A stretch of 64,000 nt of DNA. Source: Cryobacterium cheniae. Lineage in GTDB: Bacteria > Actinomycetota > Actinomycetes > Actinomycetales > Microbacteriaceae. The stretch spans positions 446 through 64,445 of the forward strand of contig NZ_SOGN01000044.1 of NCBI RefSeq assembly GCF_004403395.1, in the 5' to 3' direction. The notes below the pieces were generated by a model, which saw only the letters and a program-made list of their open reading frames with translations, searched no databases and was not told where the DNA came from. The position numbers and the translations under genes were made by a program. Of the stretch, positions 55,688 to 64,000 are shown piece by piece; positions within the stretch are counted from its first letter, which is position 1; every line of letters starts with the position of its first letter.

Positions 55688-56719
55688 ATGAGCGACAACC
55701 AGGTCATCCAGAACAGCGGACCCTTCCGGATCGGCGACCGGGTCCAGCTGACCGGGCCCAAGAACAAACTGAACACGATCACCCTGGAACCCGGCAAGGT
55801 CTTCCATACCCACCGGGGCATCCTCGCTCACGACGACATCATCGGCCTCCCGGACGCCTCGGTCGTCACGAACAACGTCGGTGTGGAGCACCTGGCCCTG
55901 CGGCCGTTGCTGAACGACTTCGTGATGTCGATGCCGCGTGGCGCCGCCATCATCTATCCCAAGGACGCCGCCCAGATCATCGCGCAGGCCGACATCTTCC
56001 CGGGCGCCACGGTGGTGGAGGCCGGCGTCGGTTCCGGCGCCCTGTCGCTCTGGCTGCTGCGCGCCATCGGCCCCGCCGGACGCCTGGCCTCCTTCGAACG
56101 CCGCAGCGAATTCGCGGATGTCGCCCGGGACAACATCGCGACCTTCCTCGGATCCGACCCTGCCAACTGGAGCATCACCCTCGGCGACCTCGCCGATACC
56201 CTGCCGGACACGATGCCGGCCCACAGCGTCGACCGGGTCGTGCTCGACATGCTCGCACCCTGGGAATGCCTGGGGTCGGTCTCGAACGCGCTCAAGCCCG
56301 GGGGAGTGCTGCTCTGCTACGTGGCCACCGTGACTCAGCTCTCACGGGTGGCCGAGGCCATCCGTTCGACCGGTCTGTACACGAACCCGGACTCGAACGA
56401 GACCATGGTTCGCGGTTGGCACGTCGAGGGTCTCGCCGTGCGGCCCGATCACCGCATGATCGGGCACACGGGCTTCCTGATCACCGCCCGCCGTCTCGCC
56501 CCGGACACGATCCTGCCCGAGTTGAAGCGCCGGCCGTCGAAGACCGATTTTTCCGACGCGGATGTGGAGGCCTGGACACCGGGCGCCCTCGGCGAACGCA
56601 GCGTCAGTTCGAAGGTCATGCGGAAGCGCGTGCGGATGGCCGAGACCGGCGCCGCCATCTCCAAGGCTCGTGAGCTTGACGCGGTCGCACCCGACGACCT
56701 CGCGCCCGACGCCCGTTAG
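55688..56719 (+). CDS. trmI: tRNA (adenine-N1)-methyltransferase (m1A58), TrmI
   Basis: TrmI methylates A58 in the T loop of tRNAs, which stabilises them. The 343-residue protein has an N-terminal beta-barrel domain (1-80), the SAM motif VVEAGVGSGALSLWL (109-123), and later VVLDMLAPWE and CYVATVTQL of the catalytic fold. The closest known type is actinobacterial Rv2118c. The ATG at 55688 is chosen with AAGGA upstream; an ATG at 55658 overlapping the HAD stop is an alternative. Pup-proteasome genes often follow trmI in actinobacteria but are absent here. Confidence 0.94.
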   Translation: MSDNQVIQNSGPFRIGDRVQLTGPKNKLNTITLEPGKVFHTHRGILAHDDIIGLPDASVVTNNVGVEHLALRPLLNDFVMSMPRGAAIIYPKDAAQIIAQADIFPGATVVEAGVGSGALSLWLLRAIGPAGRLASFERRSEFADVARDNIATFLGSDPANWSITLGDLADTLPDTMPAHSVDRVVLDMLAPWECLGSVSNALKPGGVLLCYVATVTQLSRVAEAIRSTGLYTNPDSNETMVRGWHVEGLAVRPDHRMIGHTGFLITARRLAPDTILPELKRRPSKTDFSDADVEAWTPGALGERSVSSKVMRKRVRMAETGAAISKARELDAVAPDDLAPDAR

Positions 56720-56798
56720 GATTGGGTCCGGCCTGCCGCTGGCCGCAAATCTGCCCCTGTCCCGGACAATCACTCGACCCACACTGAAATGAGACCCC

Positions 56799-57767
56799 GT
56801 GCGTAGAGCTCCTGCACTCATCGCCTCCGCTGGCCTGCTGGTCGCGGTCCTGACCGGCTGCAGCAGTCCCCGCGACGCCGCGGACTGCGAAGCGCCGGTC
56901 ACGGAGGGGGCAGCGTCCAAGCTCGTCTCAGTGTCAGGCGAGTTCGGGTCCGCACCCACGGTGGACTTCCCGACCCCGCTGAAGACGGACACCACCCAGG
57001 TCAGCGAGAACATCGCCGGCACGGGAGGCGGCATCGTCCCGGATCAGCTGGTCAAGCTCGACGTCACCCTCTACAACGGCACGACGGGCGCGCTGATCAG
57101 CGAGAGCGAGTACGACGGCGCCACCCAGGCCAGCATCGTCGTCGATGACGAGCAGACCCTCCCCGGCCTGGCCCTGGGCCTGGAATGCGCGCAGGTCGGC
57201 TCCCGTCTGGCGCTCATCGTCTCCCCGGACGACGGGCTCGGCCCGGCCGGCGGGGACGCGAACAGCGGCATCGGCGCGAACGACTCCCTGGTCTTCGTGA
57301 TCGACGTCGTGCGCGCCGACCTGCTTCGTGCCGACGGCGCCAACCGGCCGGTCGCCGGCGGTCTTCCGTCCGTTGTCCTGGCACCTGACGGCACCCCCGG
57401 CATCACCATTCCCTCGAGCGAGCCCCCGACCGCGCTGGAGATCGGCGTCCTCAAGCAGGGCAACGGCCCCAAGGTCGCGGAAGGTGACACCGCGACCCTG
57501 CACTACACGGGCGTGCTCTGGAACGAGAAGACGGTCTTCGACTCCAGCTGGCAGACCGGGAAACCGGCGGAGTTCCTGATCGTGGACGGTTCCAAGACCG
57601 AGGGCGGGCTGATCCCCGGGTTCGCCCAGGCCGTCATCGGCCAGACCGTTGGTTCGCAGGTCGTCGCCGTCATCCCGCCAGATCAGGCCTACGGTGATGA
57701 GGCCTCGCAAACCATCCCCGCCGGCTCGACGCTCGTGTTCGTGGTCGATATCCTCGGTGTGAACTAA
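56799..57767 (+). CDS. FKBP-type peptidyl-prolyl isomerase lipoprotein
   Basis: The 322-residue protein has a lipoprotein signal with lipobox LTGC (18-21), so it is anchored outside the membrane. The C-terminal FKBP domain (about 215-322) has GDTATLHYTGVLWNEKTVFD, LIPGFAQAVIGQ and AYGDEASQTIPAGSTLVFVV. The N-terminal half (about 80-170) looks like a second, degenerate FKBP domain (KLDVTLYNG and TLPGLALGL segments). It helps fold secreted proteins. The GTG start is used. It is downstream of trmI and upstream of pafB. Confidence 0.9.
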   Translation: MRRAPALIASAGLLVAVLTGCSSPRDAADCEAPVTEGAASKLVSVSGEFGSAPTVDFPTPLKTDTTQVSENIAGTGGGIVPDQLVKLDVTLYNGTTGALISESEYDGATQASIVVDDEQTLPGLALGLECAQVGSRLALIVSPDDGLGPAGGDANSGIGANDSLVFVIDVVRADLLRADGANRPVAGGLPSVVLAPDGTPGITIPSSEPPTALEIGVLKQGNGPKVAEGDTATLHYTGVLWNEKTVFDSSWQTGKPAEFLIVDGSKTEGGLIPGFAQAVIGQTVGSQVVAVIPPDQAYGDEASQTIPAGSTLVFVVDILGVN

Positions 57768-57801
57768 GGCTCGGCGAGCGAGCGGCGGATAGACTCGCAC
57801 C

Positions 57802-58881
57802 GTGTCGTCCACCATTGAGAAGAACAGCCGGGTTTCGGTTGAAGAACGCCTGTTCAGCCTGGTACTTGCTCTCATCGCAACGGAGATCGGGCTGACCAAG
57901 GCCGACATTCTGTCGACCGTCCAGGGGTACCGGCAGCGTTACCTCCCCGGAGGCGACAACGCCAGCCTCGAGCGGCAGTTCGAGCGCGACAAGGATGACA
58001 TCCGCGAACTGGGTATTCCGCTCGAGGTGGTGGAGCAGCAGGGCGAGCCCGGCAGCAACCACCATCTGCGGTATCGCATCCCCAAGGGGCTGTACGAGCT
58101 TCCGGCGGACGTGACATTCACTCCGGACGAGTTGATGCTGCTCAAGCTCGCCGCGACGGTATGGCGGGAGGGCTCCCTGTCTGCGGAGTCCCAGCGGGCG
58201 ATGACGAAACTCCATGCGCTGGGGATCGACTCGAGCGATCCCGTGCTCGGTTACTCACCGTCCCTACGCGTGCGGGAGGCGTCCTTCGAGCCGCTCAGCA
58301 AGGCAATGGATCGCGGTCAGGTTGTCGCATTCCTCTATCTGAAGCCCGGCGAGGCCGCCGCGCACCGCCGCCAGGTCGAGCCCCGCGCCGTCGTGCTGCA
58401 CGACGGACGCTGGCATCTGTTCGGAACCGACCAGGACGCCGCGGCCACTCGCACGTACCTGCTCTCCCGAATCGTCGGGCCGGTCGTGTCCGTCCCCGGA
58501 GCCTTGTTCGTGGAGCACGGCGTGGGCCAGGGGCAGGAGGCCCTCAGTGAACTCGAGGCGCTCTGGACGGCCAATATCGCCGTGGTTTCCGCCGAACCGG
58601 GCAGTGATGCCGCGGTGCGACTGTCGAAGCGACGCGTTGCGGGGGAGAGGCCAGCGGACCCGGACGCATCCAACCCGCACCTGCATCAGCCCCTGCATCT
58701 GCACTACACCGATCTCAACGTGCTGGCCGACGAGCTCGCCGGCTACGGGCCGGAGGTTCTGGTGCGTTCACCCGACTCCCTGCGCGCGGCGGTACGGTCC
58801 CGTCTGATCAGCGTGCGGGATGCCCACACCGATTCCGGTGTGAGTGCGCACCCGCAGGCAGCGACGGGAGCTGACTCATGA
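57802..58881 (+). CDS. pafB: PafB, WYL-domain transcriptional regulator
   Basis: PafB pairs with PafC to form the RNA-polymerase-binding activator of the actinobacterial DNA-damage response that is independent of LexA. The 359-residue protein has an N-terminal winged helix (VEERLFSLVLALIATEIGLT), a middle domain and a WYL domain around HLFGTDQDAAATRTYLLSRI. The start is a GTG. The stop overlaps pafC (ATGA). The Pup genes that gave the proteins their name (proteasome accessory factor) are not adjacent. Confidence 0.93.
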   Translation: MSSTIEKNSRVSVEERLFSLVLALIATEIGLTKADILSTVQGYRQRYLPGGDNASLERQFERDKDDIRELGIPLEVVEQQGEPGSNHHLRYRIPKGLYELPADVTFTPDELMLLKLAATVWREGSLSAESQRAMTKLHALGIDSSDPVLGYSPSLRVREASFEPLSKAMDRGQVVAFLYLKPGEAAAHRRQVEPRAVVLHDGRWHLFGTDQDAAATRTYLLSRIVGPVVSVPGALFVEHGVGQGQEALSELEALWTANIAVVSAEPGSDAAVRLSKRRVAGERPADPDASNPHLHQPLHLHYTDLNVLADELAGYGPEVLVRSPDSLRAAVRSRLISVRDAHTDSGVSAHPQAATGADS

Positions 58882-59873
58882 ACGCCGGTCCGGGACTCGG
58901 CGCATCCGACAAGCTGACCTTCCTCCTGGCGCTGGTTCCCTTCCTGATGGACCATGACCGCATCAGCGTGACCGACGTCTCCGAGCATTTCAGGGTCTCG
59001 CCCGACCGGGTGCGCGACGCGGTCAACCTCATCGCGGTCTCCGGCATCCCGGGGGAGACCCGCCAGTACCTGCACGGCGACCTGTTCGACATCCACTGGG
59101 ACGAATTCGAAACGAACGACGTCATCGTGCTCACCCATCTCGTGGCCATCGACGACTCGCCGCGTTTCTCCGCCCGGGAAGCCGCCGCACTGATCGCCGG
59201 CCTGCAATACCTGTCGTCGCTGCCCGAGAATGCCGACGTCGATGCGATCGCCACCCTGATGGCGAAACTTACCCGCAGCGCCTCGGCCGCTCCCAGCCAG
59301 GTGGCCGTTTCCGGAACGGATGCCCGCAGCAGCATCGCGGTCGTTCAGGCCGCTGTCCGCGACGGAGTTCAGATCGAGTTCGACTATCTGAACGCCCGCG
59401 GCGAGCATGAGTCGCGTCGGGTCGACCCGTGGCGCATCCAGTCCGTGGACCGGGACTGGTACTTGCGCGGCTGGTGCCACCTGCGCGAGGCCGCCCGCAC
59501 CTTCCGCCTCGACCGGATGAGCGATCTGCACGCGACCGACGTGCCGACCAGCCCCCGGTCCGCCGACACGCTGCTGCCCGAGAACCTCTTCGAGGGCTCC
59601 GCATCCGACCTCGACGTGACGGTAGAGCTCCCGACATCGGCCGTGCCCTTGCTCGCGGACTACGCGCCGCACGGCTCCGCCGGAGGGAAGGGGGACCGCG
59701 TGCGAAGAACACTCCGGGTGGCTCATTTCCACGGTCTCAAACGCCTGGTCACCGGCCTCGCCGGAGTCGTGGAAGTGGTCGACCCGGCCGAAGCCCGCGC
59801 AGTCGTGCGCGACTGGGCCGCCGCCGGGGTTGCCCGCTATGACGAGACCGAACCGACAGTCGGGGGTGAGTAG
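58878..59873 (+). CDS. pafC: PafC, WYL-domain transcriptional regulator
   Basis: The 331-residue partner of PafB has an N-terminal winged-helix segment (LLALVPFLMDHDRISVTDVS then EHFRVSPDRVRDAVNLIAV) and a WYL domain with YLRGWCHLREAARTFRLDRM. PafB and PafC work as a heterodimer that responds to single-stranded DNA. The start overlaps the pafB stop. The C-terminal WCX-type extension is present. It is followed within 4 bases by a small membrane protein gene and then tatA-tatC. Confidence 0.93.
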   Translation: MNAGPGLGASDKLTFLLALVPFLMDHDRISVTDVSEHFRVSPDRVRDAVNLIAVSGIPGETRQYLHGDLFDIHWDEFETNDVIVLTHLVAIDDSPRFSAREAAALIAGLQYLSSLPENADVDAIATLMAKLTRSASAAPSQVAVSGTDARSSIAVVQAAVRDGVQIEFDYLNARGEHESRRVDPWRIQSVDRDWYLRGWCHLREAARTFRLDRMSDLHATDVPTSPRSADTLLPENLFEGSASDLDVTVELPTSAVPLLADYAPHGSAGGKGDRVRRTLRVAHFHGLKRLVTGLAGVVEVVDPAEARAVVRDWAAAGVARYDETEPTVGGE

Positions 59874-59876
59874 CGG

Positions 59877-60221
59877 ATGCCGTGGTGGTCGTGGGTGCTG
59901 ATCTGGACCGGCCTGGTGCTCGGCCTGCTCGCGATGCTGGTCTGGTTCGGGTTCGCCCTGTTCACGAAGGCCATGGCGACGGGCAAGGCGCTCCAGGACC
60001 TCGGCGATCGTGTCGCCGGCGTCACCCAGGGGCAGGAAACACCCGCACAGGGCCGATTCCGACCGTCCATTTTCACAGATCCGACCGACCTCTACCTCGC
60101 CCTCGAGCTGGTGCGGCGGGACCGGGCCCAGCGTCGGCAGCGACGGCGGGATTCCTTGATCGCCCGAGGTAAACTATCCATAACACGCTCACTGACCCAG
60201 AGGACAGACACTGATGCTTAA
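59877..60221 (+). CDS. Small membrane protein between pafC and tatA, function unknown
   Basis: The 114-residue protein has one N-terminal membrane helix (about 5-28, SWVLIWTGLVLGLLAMLVWF) and a basic cytoplasmic tail with RRDRAQRRQRRRDSL. It lies between pafC and tatA, overlaps tatA by 8 bases and is 4 bases after pafC. Similar proteins occur at this spot in related actinobacteria. No function is known; the basic tail could bind nucleic acid or the membrane face. Confidence 0.85.
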   Translation: MPWWSWVLIWTGLVLGLLAMLVWFGFALFTKAMATGKALQDLGDRVAGVTQGQETPAQGRFRPSIFTDPTDLYLALELVRRDRAQRRQRRRDSLIARGKLSITRSLTQRTDTDA

Positions 60222-60435
60222 CAACCTGACCGGATGGCACTTCCTGATCATCCTCGTCATCGTTCTGCTTCTGTTCGGCGCGCCTAAGCTTCCCGGCCTC
60301 GCCCGCAGCCTCGGGCAGTCCATGAAGATTTTCAAGAACGAGATCAAGAGCGACAAAGAAGACGCCGAGACCACCGGCAGCGCTGACGACTCTTCGAAGG
60401 CCGCCGGCACAGCCGACCCGACGACGAAGTCGTAA
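60214..60435 (+). CDS. tatA: Sec-independent protein translocase subunit TatA
   Basis: TatA forms the pore-like assembly that moves folded proteins across the membrane. The 73-residue protein begins MLNNLTGWHFLIILVIVLLL, a single N-terminal helix, then the FGAPKLPGLARSLGQSMK amphipathic helix with the conserved FG hinge, and a charged tail. It overlaps the preceding gene by 8 bases and is followed 6 bases later by tatC. Confidence 0.96.
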   Translation: MLNNLTGWHFLIILVIVLLLFGAPKLPGLARSLGQSMKIFKNEIKSDKEDAETTGSADDSSKAAGTADPTTKS

Positions 60436-60440
60436 GTCCC

Positions 60441-61235
60441 GTGGCGGGGCGAGCTCCTCGGCGCACGCCTACTGATGGCAAAATGTCGCTGGGGCAACAT
60501 CTTCTCGAGCTGCGCAAGCGGCTCTTCCTCGCGGCGGCCGGAATCGTGGTCGGTGCGATCATCGGCTGGTTCCTGTCCGACATGGTGTGGGACGCCCTGC
60601 GTGAGCCGATCTACGCGATCATCGAGGCGCAGGACCGCACGGCCCAGCTGAACTACCCGGACATCACCAGCGCCTTCGACCTGAAGTTGAAGATCGCCTT
60701 CTACGTGGGACTCGTCGTGTCCAGCCCGATCTGGCTGTATCAAATCTTCGCGTTCCTGGTCCCCGGCCTCACCCGGATCGAGAAGCAGTACACCTTCGGT
60801 TTCCTGTTCACCGCCATTCCGCTGTTCCTCGCGGGCTGCGCCGCGGGATGGATCGTCCTGCCGAACATCGTCGGACTGATGACGAGTTTCGCCCCCGCGG
60901 AAGACGCCGCGCTCATCGTCGCGCAGAGCTACCTCGACTTCGTGTTGAAGCTCATGATCGCGATCGGCGTGGCCTTCGTGCTCCCCGTCTTCATCGTGCT
61001 CCTCAACCTGGCGGGCGTGATCAGCGCCCAGTCGATCATCAAATCGTGGCGGATCGCCGTCCTGCTGATCACCCTGTTCACGGCGATCGCCACCCCCGCT
61101 GCCGACGTGATCTCAATGTTCCTCCTTGCCATCCCGATGGTGGTGCTTTATTTCGCCGCCTACGGAATCGCGTACCTCCATGACCGACGAGCCGCCAAAC
61201 GCGCCCGTGCCCTCGAACAGGAGTTGGCGCTCTAA
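60441..61235 (+). CDS. tatC: Sec-independent protein translocase subunit TatC
   Basis: TatC is the twin-arginine signal receptor. The 264-residue protein has six membrane helices, the N-terminal LGQHLLELRKRLFL motif with its conserved Glu and Arg, the FDLKLKIAFYVGLVVSSP segment and the RIEKQYTFGFL stretch. The start is a GTG 6 bases after tatA. Together with tatA it forms a minimal Tat system; tatB is not in the window. Confidence 0.97.
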   Translation: MAGRAPRRTPTDGKMSLGQHLLELRKRLFLAAAGIVVGAIIGWFLSDMVWDALREPIYAIIEAQDRTAQLNYPDITSAFDLKLKIAFYVGLVVSSPIWLYQIFAFLVPGLTRIEKQYTFGFLFTAIPLFLAGCAAGWIVLPNIVGLMTSFAPAEDAALIVAQSYLDFVLKLMIAIGVAFVLPVFIVLLNLAGVISAQSIIKSWRIAVLLITLFTAIATPAADVISMFLLAIPMVVLYFAAYGIAYLHDRRAAKRARALEQELAL

Positions 61236-61244
61236 GCGCATCCG

Positions 61245-63698
61245 ATGACTTACCTTGATTCGCCCGCGGAACGCTATGCCGCTTCCCGAGCCCGCGTCGG
61301 CCGCCCCCGCCTGGAGTCATTCCGCGCCGGTCTCCGCTTCGAACTGGACCCCTTCCAGTTGGCCGCCTGCGCGTCCCTCGAAGACGGGAACAGCGTGCTG
61401 GTCGCAGCGCCTACGGGTGCCGGAAAGACCCTGATCGCGGAATTCGCAATCTATCTGGCGATGCAGAGCACACAGAAGAAGGTCTTCTACACCGCACCGA
61501 TGAAGGCGCTGAGCAATCAGAAGTTTCAGGAGCTCGTCGCGGAATACGGCGCGGATGCCGTGGGCCTGCTCACCGGCGACACGAACGTGAACCCTCAGGC
61601 CCGCATCGTGGTCATGACCACCGAAGTGCTGCGGAATATGCTCTACGCCGACTCGGACCTGCTCACGAACCTCGCCTTCGTCGTCCTGGACGAGGTCCAT
61701 TTCCTGGCCGACAGATTCCGCGGTGCCGTCTGGGAAGAGGTCATCATCCACCTGCCCCAAGACGTGCGCATGGTCTCTCTCAGCGCCACGGTCTCCAATG
61801 CCGAGGAATTCGGCGACTGGTTGCAGGCCGTTCGCGGCGAAACGGATGTCATCGTCTCCGAGGAGCGACCGGTGCCGCTCGAGCAGCATGTGCTGGTCAA
61901 GAGCAAGATGCTCGATCTCTTCGACGCGGCCGGCCTGGCCGGGACCCACCGGGTGAACCCCGAGCTGGTCCGGCTGGCCCAGTCGGGCGGGCGCGCACCT
62001 GCGCTGCGCTCGGCGAACGGGCGACGGGGCGGCGACCGCGACCGTGGCCGGGGAACCCAGCCGCGCGGCGGCTTCGAACCCGGGCGGATGGATCGTTCCG
62101 AGATCGTGCGGCTGCTCGAGGGCAAACACCTGCTCCCGGCGATCTTCTTCATCTTCAGCCGCGTCGGCTGTGACCAGGCGGTCCGCCAGGTGTTGCGCGC
62201 CGGCGTGCGCCTGACCGACGCGCACGAGCGCGAGGAGATCCGGCAGATCGTCGACGAACGGTGCCGCACTCTCCTGGACGAAGACCTCGGTGTCCTCGGT
62301 TATTTCGAGTGGCTCGACGGCCTCGAGCGGGGCGTCGCCGCCCACCACGCCGGACTGCTGCCGGCGTTCAAAGAGGTCGTGGAGGAGCTGTTTCAGAAGA
62401 AGCTGGTCAAAGCCGTCTTCGCCACCGAAACCCTGGCACTCGGCATCAACATGCCCGCCCGCACGGTGGTACTCGACAAGCTCGAAAAGTTCAACGGGGA
62501 GGCGAGAGTGCCGATCACCCCGGGGGAGTACACCCAACTCACCGGGCGGGCCGGGCGGCGCGGCATCGACATCGAGGGCCACTCGGTGATCCAGTGGGCA
62601 TCCGGACTCGACCCGCAGACGGTCGCGTCCCTCGCTTCCCGGCGTACCTATCCGCTCAATTCCAGCTTCAAGCCGACCTACAATATGGCCGTCAACCTGA
62701 TCGATCAGTTCGGGCGGGAGCGCACGCGCGAGGTCCTCGAGTCCTCGTTCGCCCAGTTCCAGGCCGATCGCGCGGTCGTCGACCTGGCACGCAAAGTGCG
62801 CCAGCAGGAGGAATCCCTGGCCGGGTTCGCCAAATCCATGGACTGCCATCTGGGCGACTTCACCGAGTACTCCGCCATCCGGCGCAACCTCACCGAGGTC
62901 GAGCGCCAGAATGCGGCGGGGGAGACCGGCGCCCGAGCGGCACGCGAGCGCCGCCAGCGCGAACTGGGCGGTCTGCGCAAACGCATGCGCGAGCACCCCT
63001 GCCACAGTTGCCCGGAGCGCGAGCAGCACGCTCGGTGGGCGCAGCGCTGGTGGAAGCTGAAACGCGACACGGATGCCCTCACCCAGCAGATCACAACCCG
63101 TACCGGCGCCGTCGCCCGCGTCTTCGACCGGGTGACCGAGGTCCTGGTGGGCCACGGCTACCTCCTCGAGGGTCCCGACGGCACGGTCACGCTCAGCCCG
63201 AGCGGTCTGATGCTCCGCCGCATCTACGCAGACCGCGACCTGCTCGTCGCGGAGTCCCTCCGCCGGGGCCTGTGGAACGACCTCGATCCGGCCGGCCTCG
63301 CCGCAATGGCCTGCGCCCTCGTCTTCGAACCCCGCCGCGAAGAGGGTCTGATCGATCCGCGCTACCTGCCGAAGGGTGCCTTCCGGGAGGCCCTGCACGA
63401 GACCCAGGAGCTGTGGAGCCGCCTCGACGACCTCGAACGCGACCATAAGCTTCCGGGAAGCAACCCCCTCGCCGTCGGTCTCAGCCTGGCGATGTGGAAG
63501 TGGGCGCGTGCCGGCTCGCTCATAGATGTCCTGGACGAGGCCGAGATGGCGGCGGGGGACTTCGTGCGCTGGACGAAACAGACCATCGACCTGCTGGACC
63601 AGCTCTCGGTCGTGGCCGACGACCCGGTCGGCCGTACGGCGCGCAAGGCCATGGACGCGATCCGCCGCGGGATCGTGGCCTACTCATCGGTCGCTTAG
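61245..63698 (+). CDS. helY: HelY-type Ski2/Mtr4-like DEAH-box RNA helicase
   Basis: The 817-residue SF2 helicase has motif I APTGAGKT (55-62), motif II DEVH (159-162), motif III SATVSN, motif V and VI LTGRAGRRGIDIEG and a C-terminal DSHCT-type domain. Mycobacterial HelY (Rv2092c) lies in the same place after tatC. Ski2-like helicases unwind structured RNA in processing or decay. A low-complexity Arg/Gly insertion near residues 246-280 (GRAPALRSANGRRGGDRDRG) is unusual and looks disordered. It starts 9 bases after tatC and ends 9 bases before lnt. Confidence 0.94.
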   Translation: MTYLDSPAERYAASRARVGRPRLESFRAGLRFELDPFQLAACASLEDGNSVLVAAPTGAGKTLIAEFAIYLAMQSTQKKVFYTAPMKALSNQKFQELVAEYGADAVGLLTGDTNVNPQARIVVMTTEVLRNMLYADSDLLTNLAFVVLDEVHFLADRFRGAVWEEVIIHLPQDVRMVSLSATVSNAEEFGDWLQAVRGETDVIVSEERPVPLEQHVLVKSKMLDLFDAAGLAGTHRVNPELVRLAQSGGRAPALRSANGRRGGDRDRGRGTQPRGGFEPGRMDRSEIVRLLEGKHLLPAIFFIFSRVGCDQAVRQVLRAGVRLTDAHEREEIRQIVDERCRTLLDEDLGVLGYFEWLDGLERGVAAHHAGLLPAFKEVVEELFQKKLVKAVFATETLALGINMPARTVVLDKLEKFNGEARVPITPGEYTQLTGRAGRRGIDIEGHSVIQWASGLDPQTVASLASRRTYPLNSSFKPTYNMAVNLIDQFGRERTREVLESSFAQFQADRAVVDLARKVRQQEESLAGFAKSMDCHLGDFTEYSAIRRNLTEVERQNAAGETGARAARERRQRELGGLRKRMREHPCHSCPEREQHARWAQRWWKLKRDTDALTQQITTRTGAVARVFDRVTEVLVGHGYLLEGPDGTVTLSPSGLMLRRIYADRDLLVAESLRRGLWNDLDPAGLAAMACALVFEPRREEGLIDPRYLPKGAFREALHETQELWSRLDDLERDHKLPGSNPLAVGLSLAMWKWARAGSLIDVLDEAEMAAGDFVRWTKQTIDLLDQLSVVADDPVGRTARKAMDAIRRGIVAYSSVA

Positions 63699-63707
63699 GC
63701 TGATGAC

Positions 63708-64000
63708 GTGATTTCGGGGACCCTACGACGGCTTGCCCTACCGCTGCCGGCCGCCATTCTGCTCGTCGCGGTGGCAGGCGCGATCCTCGACGCCGGTTTC
63801 CCTGATCGGTCGTGGTGGATTCTGGCCCCGGTCGGGGTTTTCCTGATGCTGCTTGCCCTTCTGGGCCGTGGCCTCTGGTCCGGCCTGCTGATCGGGATGG
63901 TGGGCGGCCTGTCGTTCTGGCTGATCCACATCAGCTGGCTGACGCTGTACCTGGGACCTGTTCCGTGGCTGGCGCTGGCCGGCCTTCAATCCATCTTCTT
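63708..64000 (+). CDS. lnt: Apolipoprotein N-acyltransferase, N-terminal part (partial)
   Basis: The frame opens at a GTG at 63708 and runs off the window after 97 residues. The sequence has three hydrophobic helices (LPAAILLVAVAGAILD, WWILAPVGVFLMLLALL, SGLLIGMVGGLSFWLI) and the motif SFWLIHISWLTLYLGPVPW, typical of the Lnt membrane domain. Lnt acylates the N-terminus of lipoproteins. The catalytic nitrilase domain lies beyond the window. In actinobacteria the enzyme follows helY and is often fused or adjacent to a polyprenol-phosphate mannosyltransferase. Confidence 0.87.
   Translation, partial: MISGTLRRLALPLPAAILLVAVAGAILDAGFPDRSWWILAPVGVFLMLLALLGRGLWSGLLIGMVGGLSFWLIHISWLTLYLGPVPWLALAGLQSIF

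Noticed and set aside
61317-63446. A 709-codon minus-strand open frame opposite helY
   Set aside because: Same shadow pattern opposite a well-conserved helicase, with no ribosome-binding site or domain.

Overview
The window is 64 kb of high-GC chromosomal DNA from an actinobacterium. Actinobacterial markers are mshC (mycothiol synthesis), pafB/pafC, carD, helY, DUF3099 and DUF3097 proteins and a GlgM-like glycogen synthase. The gene content and order best fit Micrococcales, probably Microbacteriaceae; that placement is inference from remembered family distributions and could not be checked. I see no prophage, insertion sequence, CRISPR array or plasmid function. Base use and gene density look uniform.

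Layout. 1-10.6 kb: the tail of a SUF iron-sulfur operon (sufC end, sufT), a small acidic protein, an OsmC-like protein with a divergent TetR regulator, an ABC-F ATPase, a SURF1/DUF3099 cluster, fabG, serB-glgC divergent from glgA, a lone ABC ATPase and rpmE2 with a structured leader. 10.6-24 kb: a DEDDh exonuclease, trehalose synthase, an alpha/beta hydrolase plus glycosyltransferase pair, a phosphoglycerate-mutase-like phosphatase, a Sir2 deacetylase, a SpoU methyltransferase, a D,D-carboxypeptidase, an SGNH hydrolase, a DEAH-type helicase, a transsulfuration-type PLP enzyme divergent from an Lrp regulator, and a cold-shock protein. 24-34 kb: DUF3097, a YedK/HMCES-type protein, a decayed SMP-30 gene, a J-domain/NERD-like protein, a HAD protein, a four-domain CoA-disulfide-reductase/rhodanese/TusA/DsrE fusion behind a CsoR/CstR-like palindrome, and an MMPL transporter.

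34-43.5 kb is the most coherent block: a minus-strand form I aerobic carbon monoxide dehydrogenase operon, coxM-coxS-coxL followed by an XdhC-YHS fusion, a MocA-like nucleotidyltransferase, coxD, coxE, coxG and a second XdhC. Most of these genes overlap or nearly touch, which implies one transcript. It would let the cell oxidise trace CO as an energy supplement. Next come a TetR regulator with a clear operator palindrome, divergent from N-carbamoylputrescine amidase and agmatine deiminase genes (agmatine to putrescine), then a CarD-family regulator and an overlapping FAD-oxidoreductase/methyltransferase pair that resembles tmsA-tmsB (10-methyl branched fatty acids).

50-64 kb: a tRNA-Leu(GAG) with its own terminator, an M20 peptidase, uppP, mshC, a PAC2 protein, a HAD phosphatase, trmI, an FKBP lipoprotein, pafB-pafC, tatA, tatC, helY and the start of lnt. 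This is the conserved actinobacterial pafBC-tat-helY neighbourhood, but the Pup-proteasome genes often found between trmI and pafB are absent.

I did not find a convincing wholly new system. The strongest leads are the XdhC-YHS fusion in the cox operon, the operator-linked persulfide fusion enzyme, the CarD gene beside tmsA-tmsB, the J-domain/NERD-like fusion and two large nested hairpins between convergent genes.
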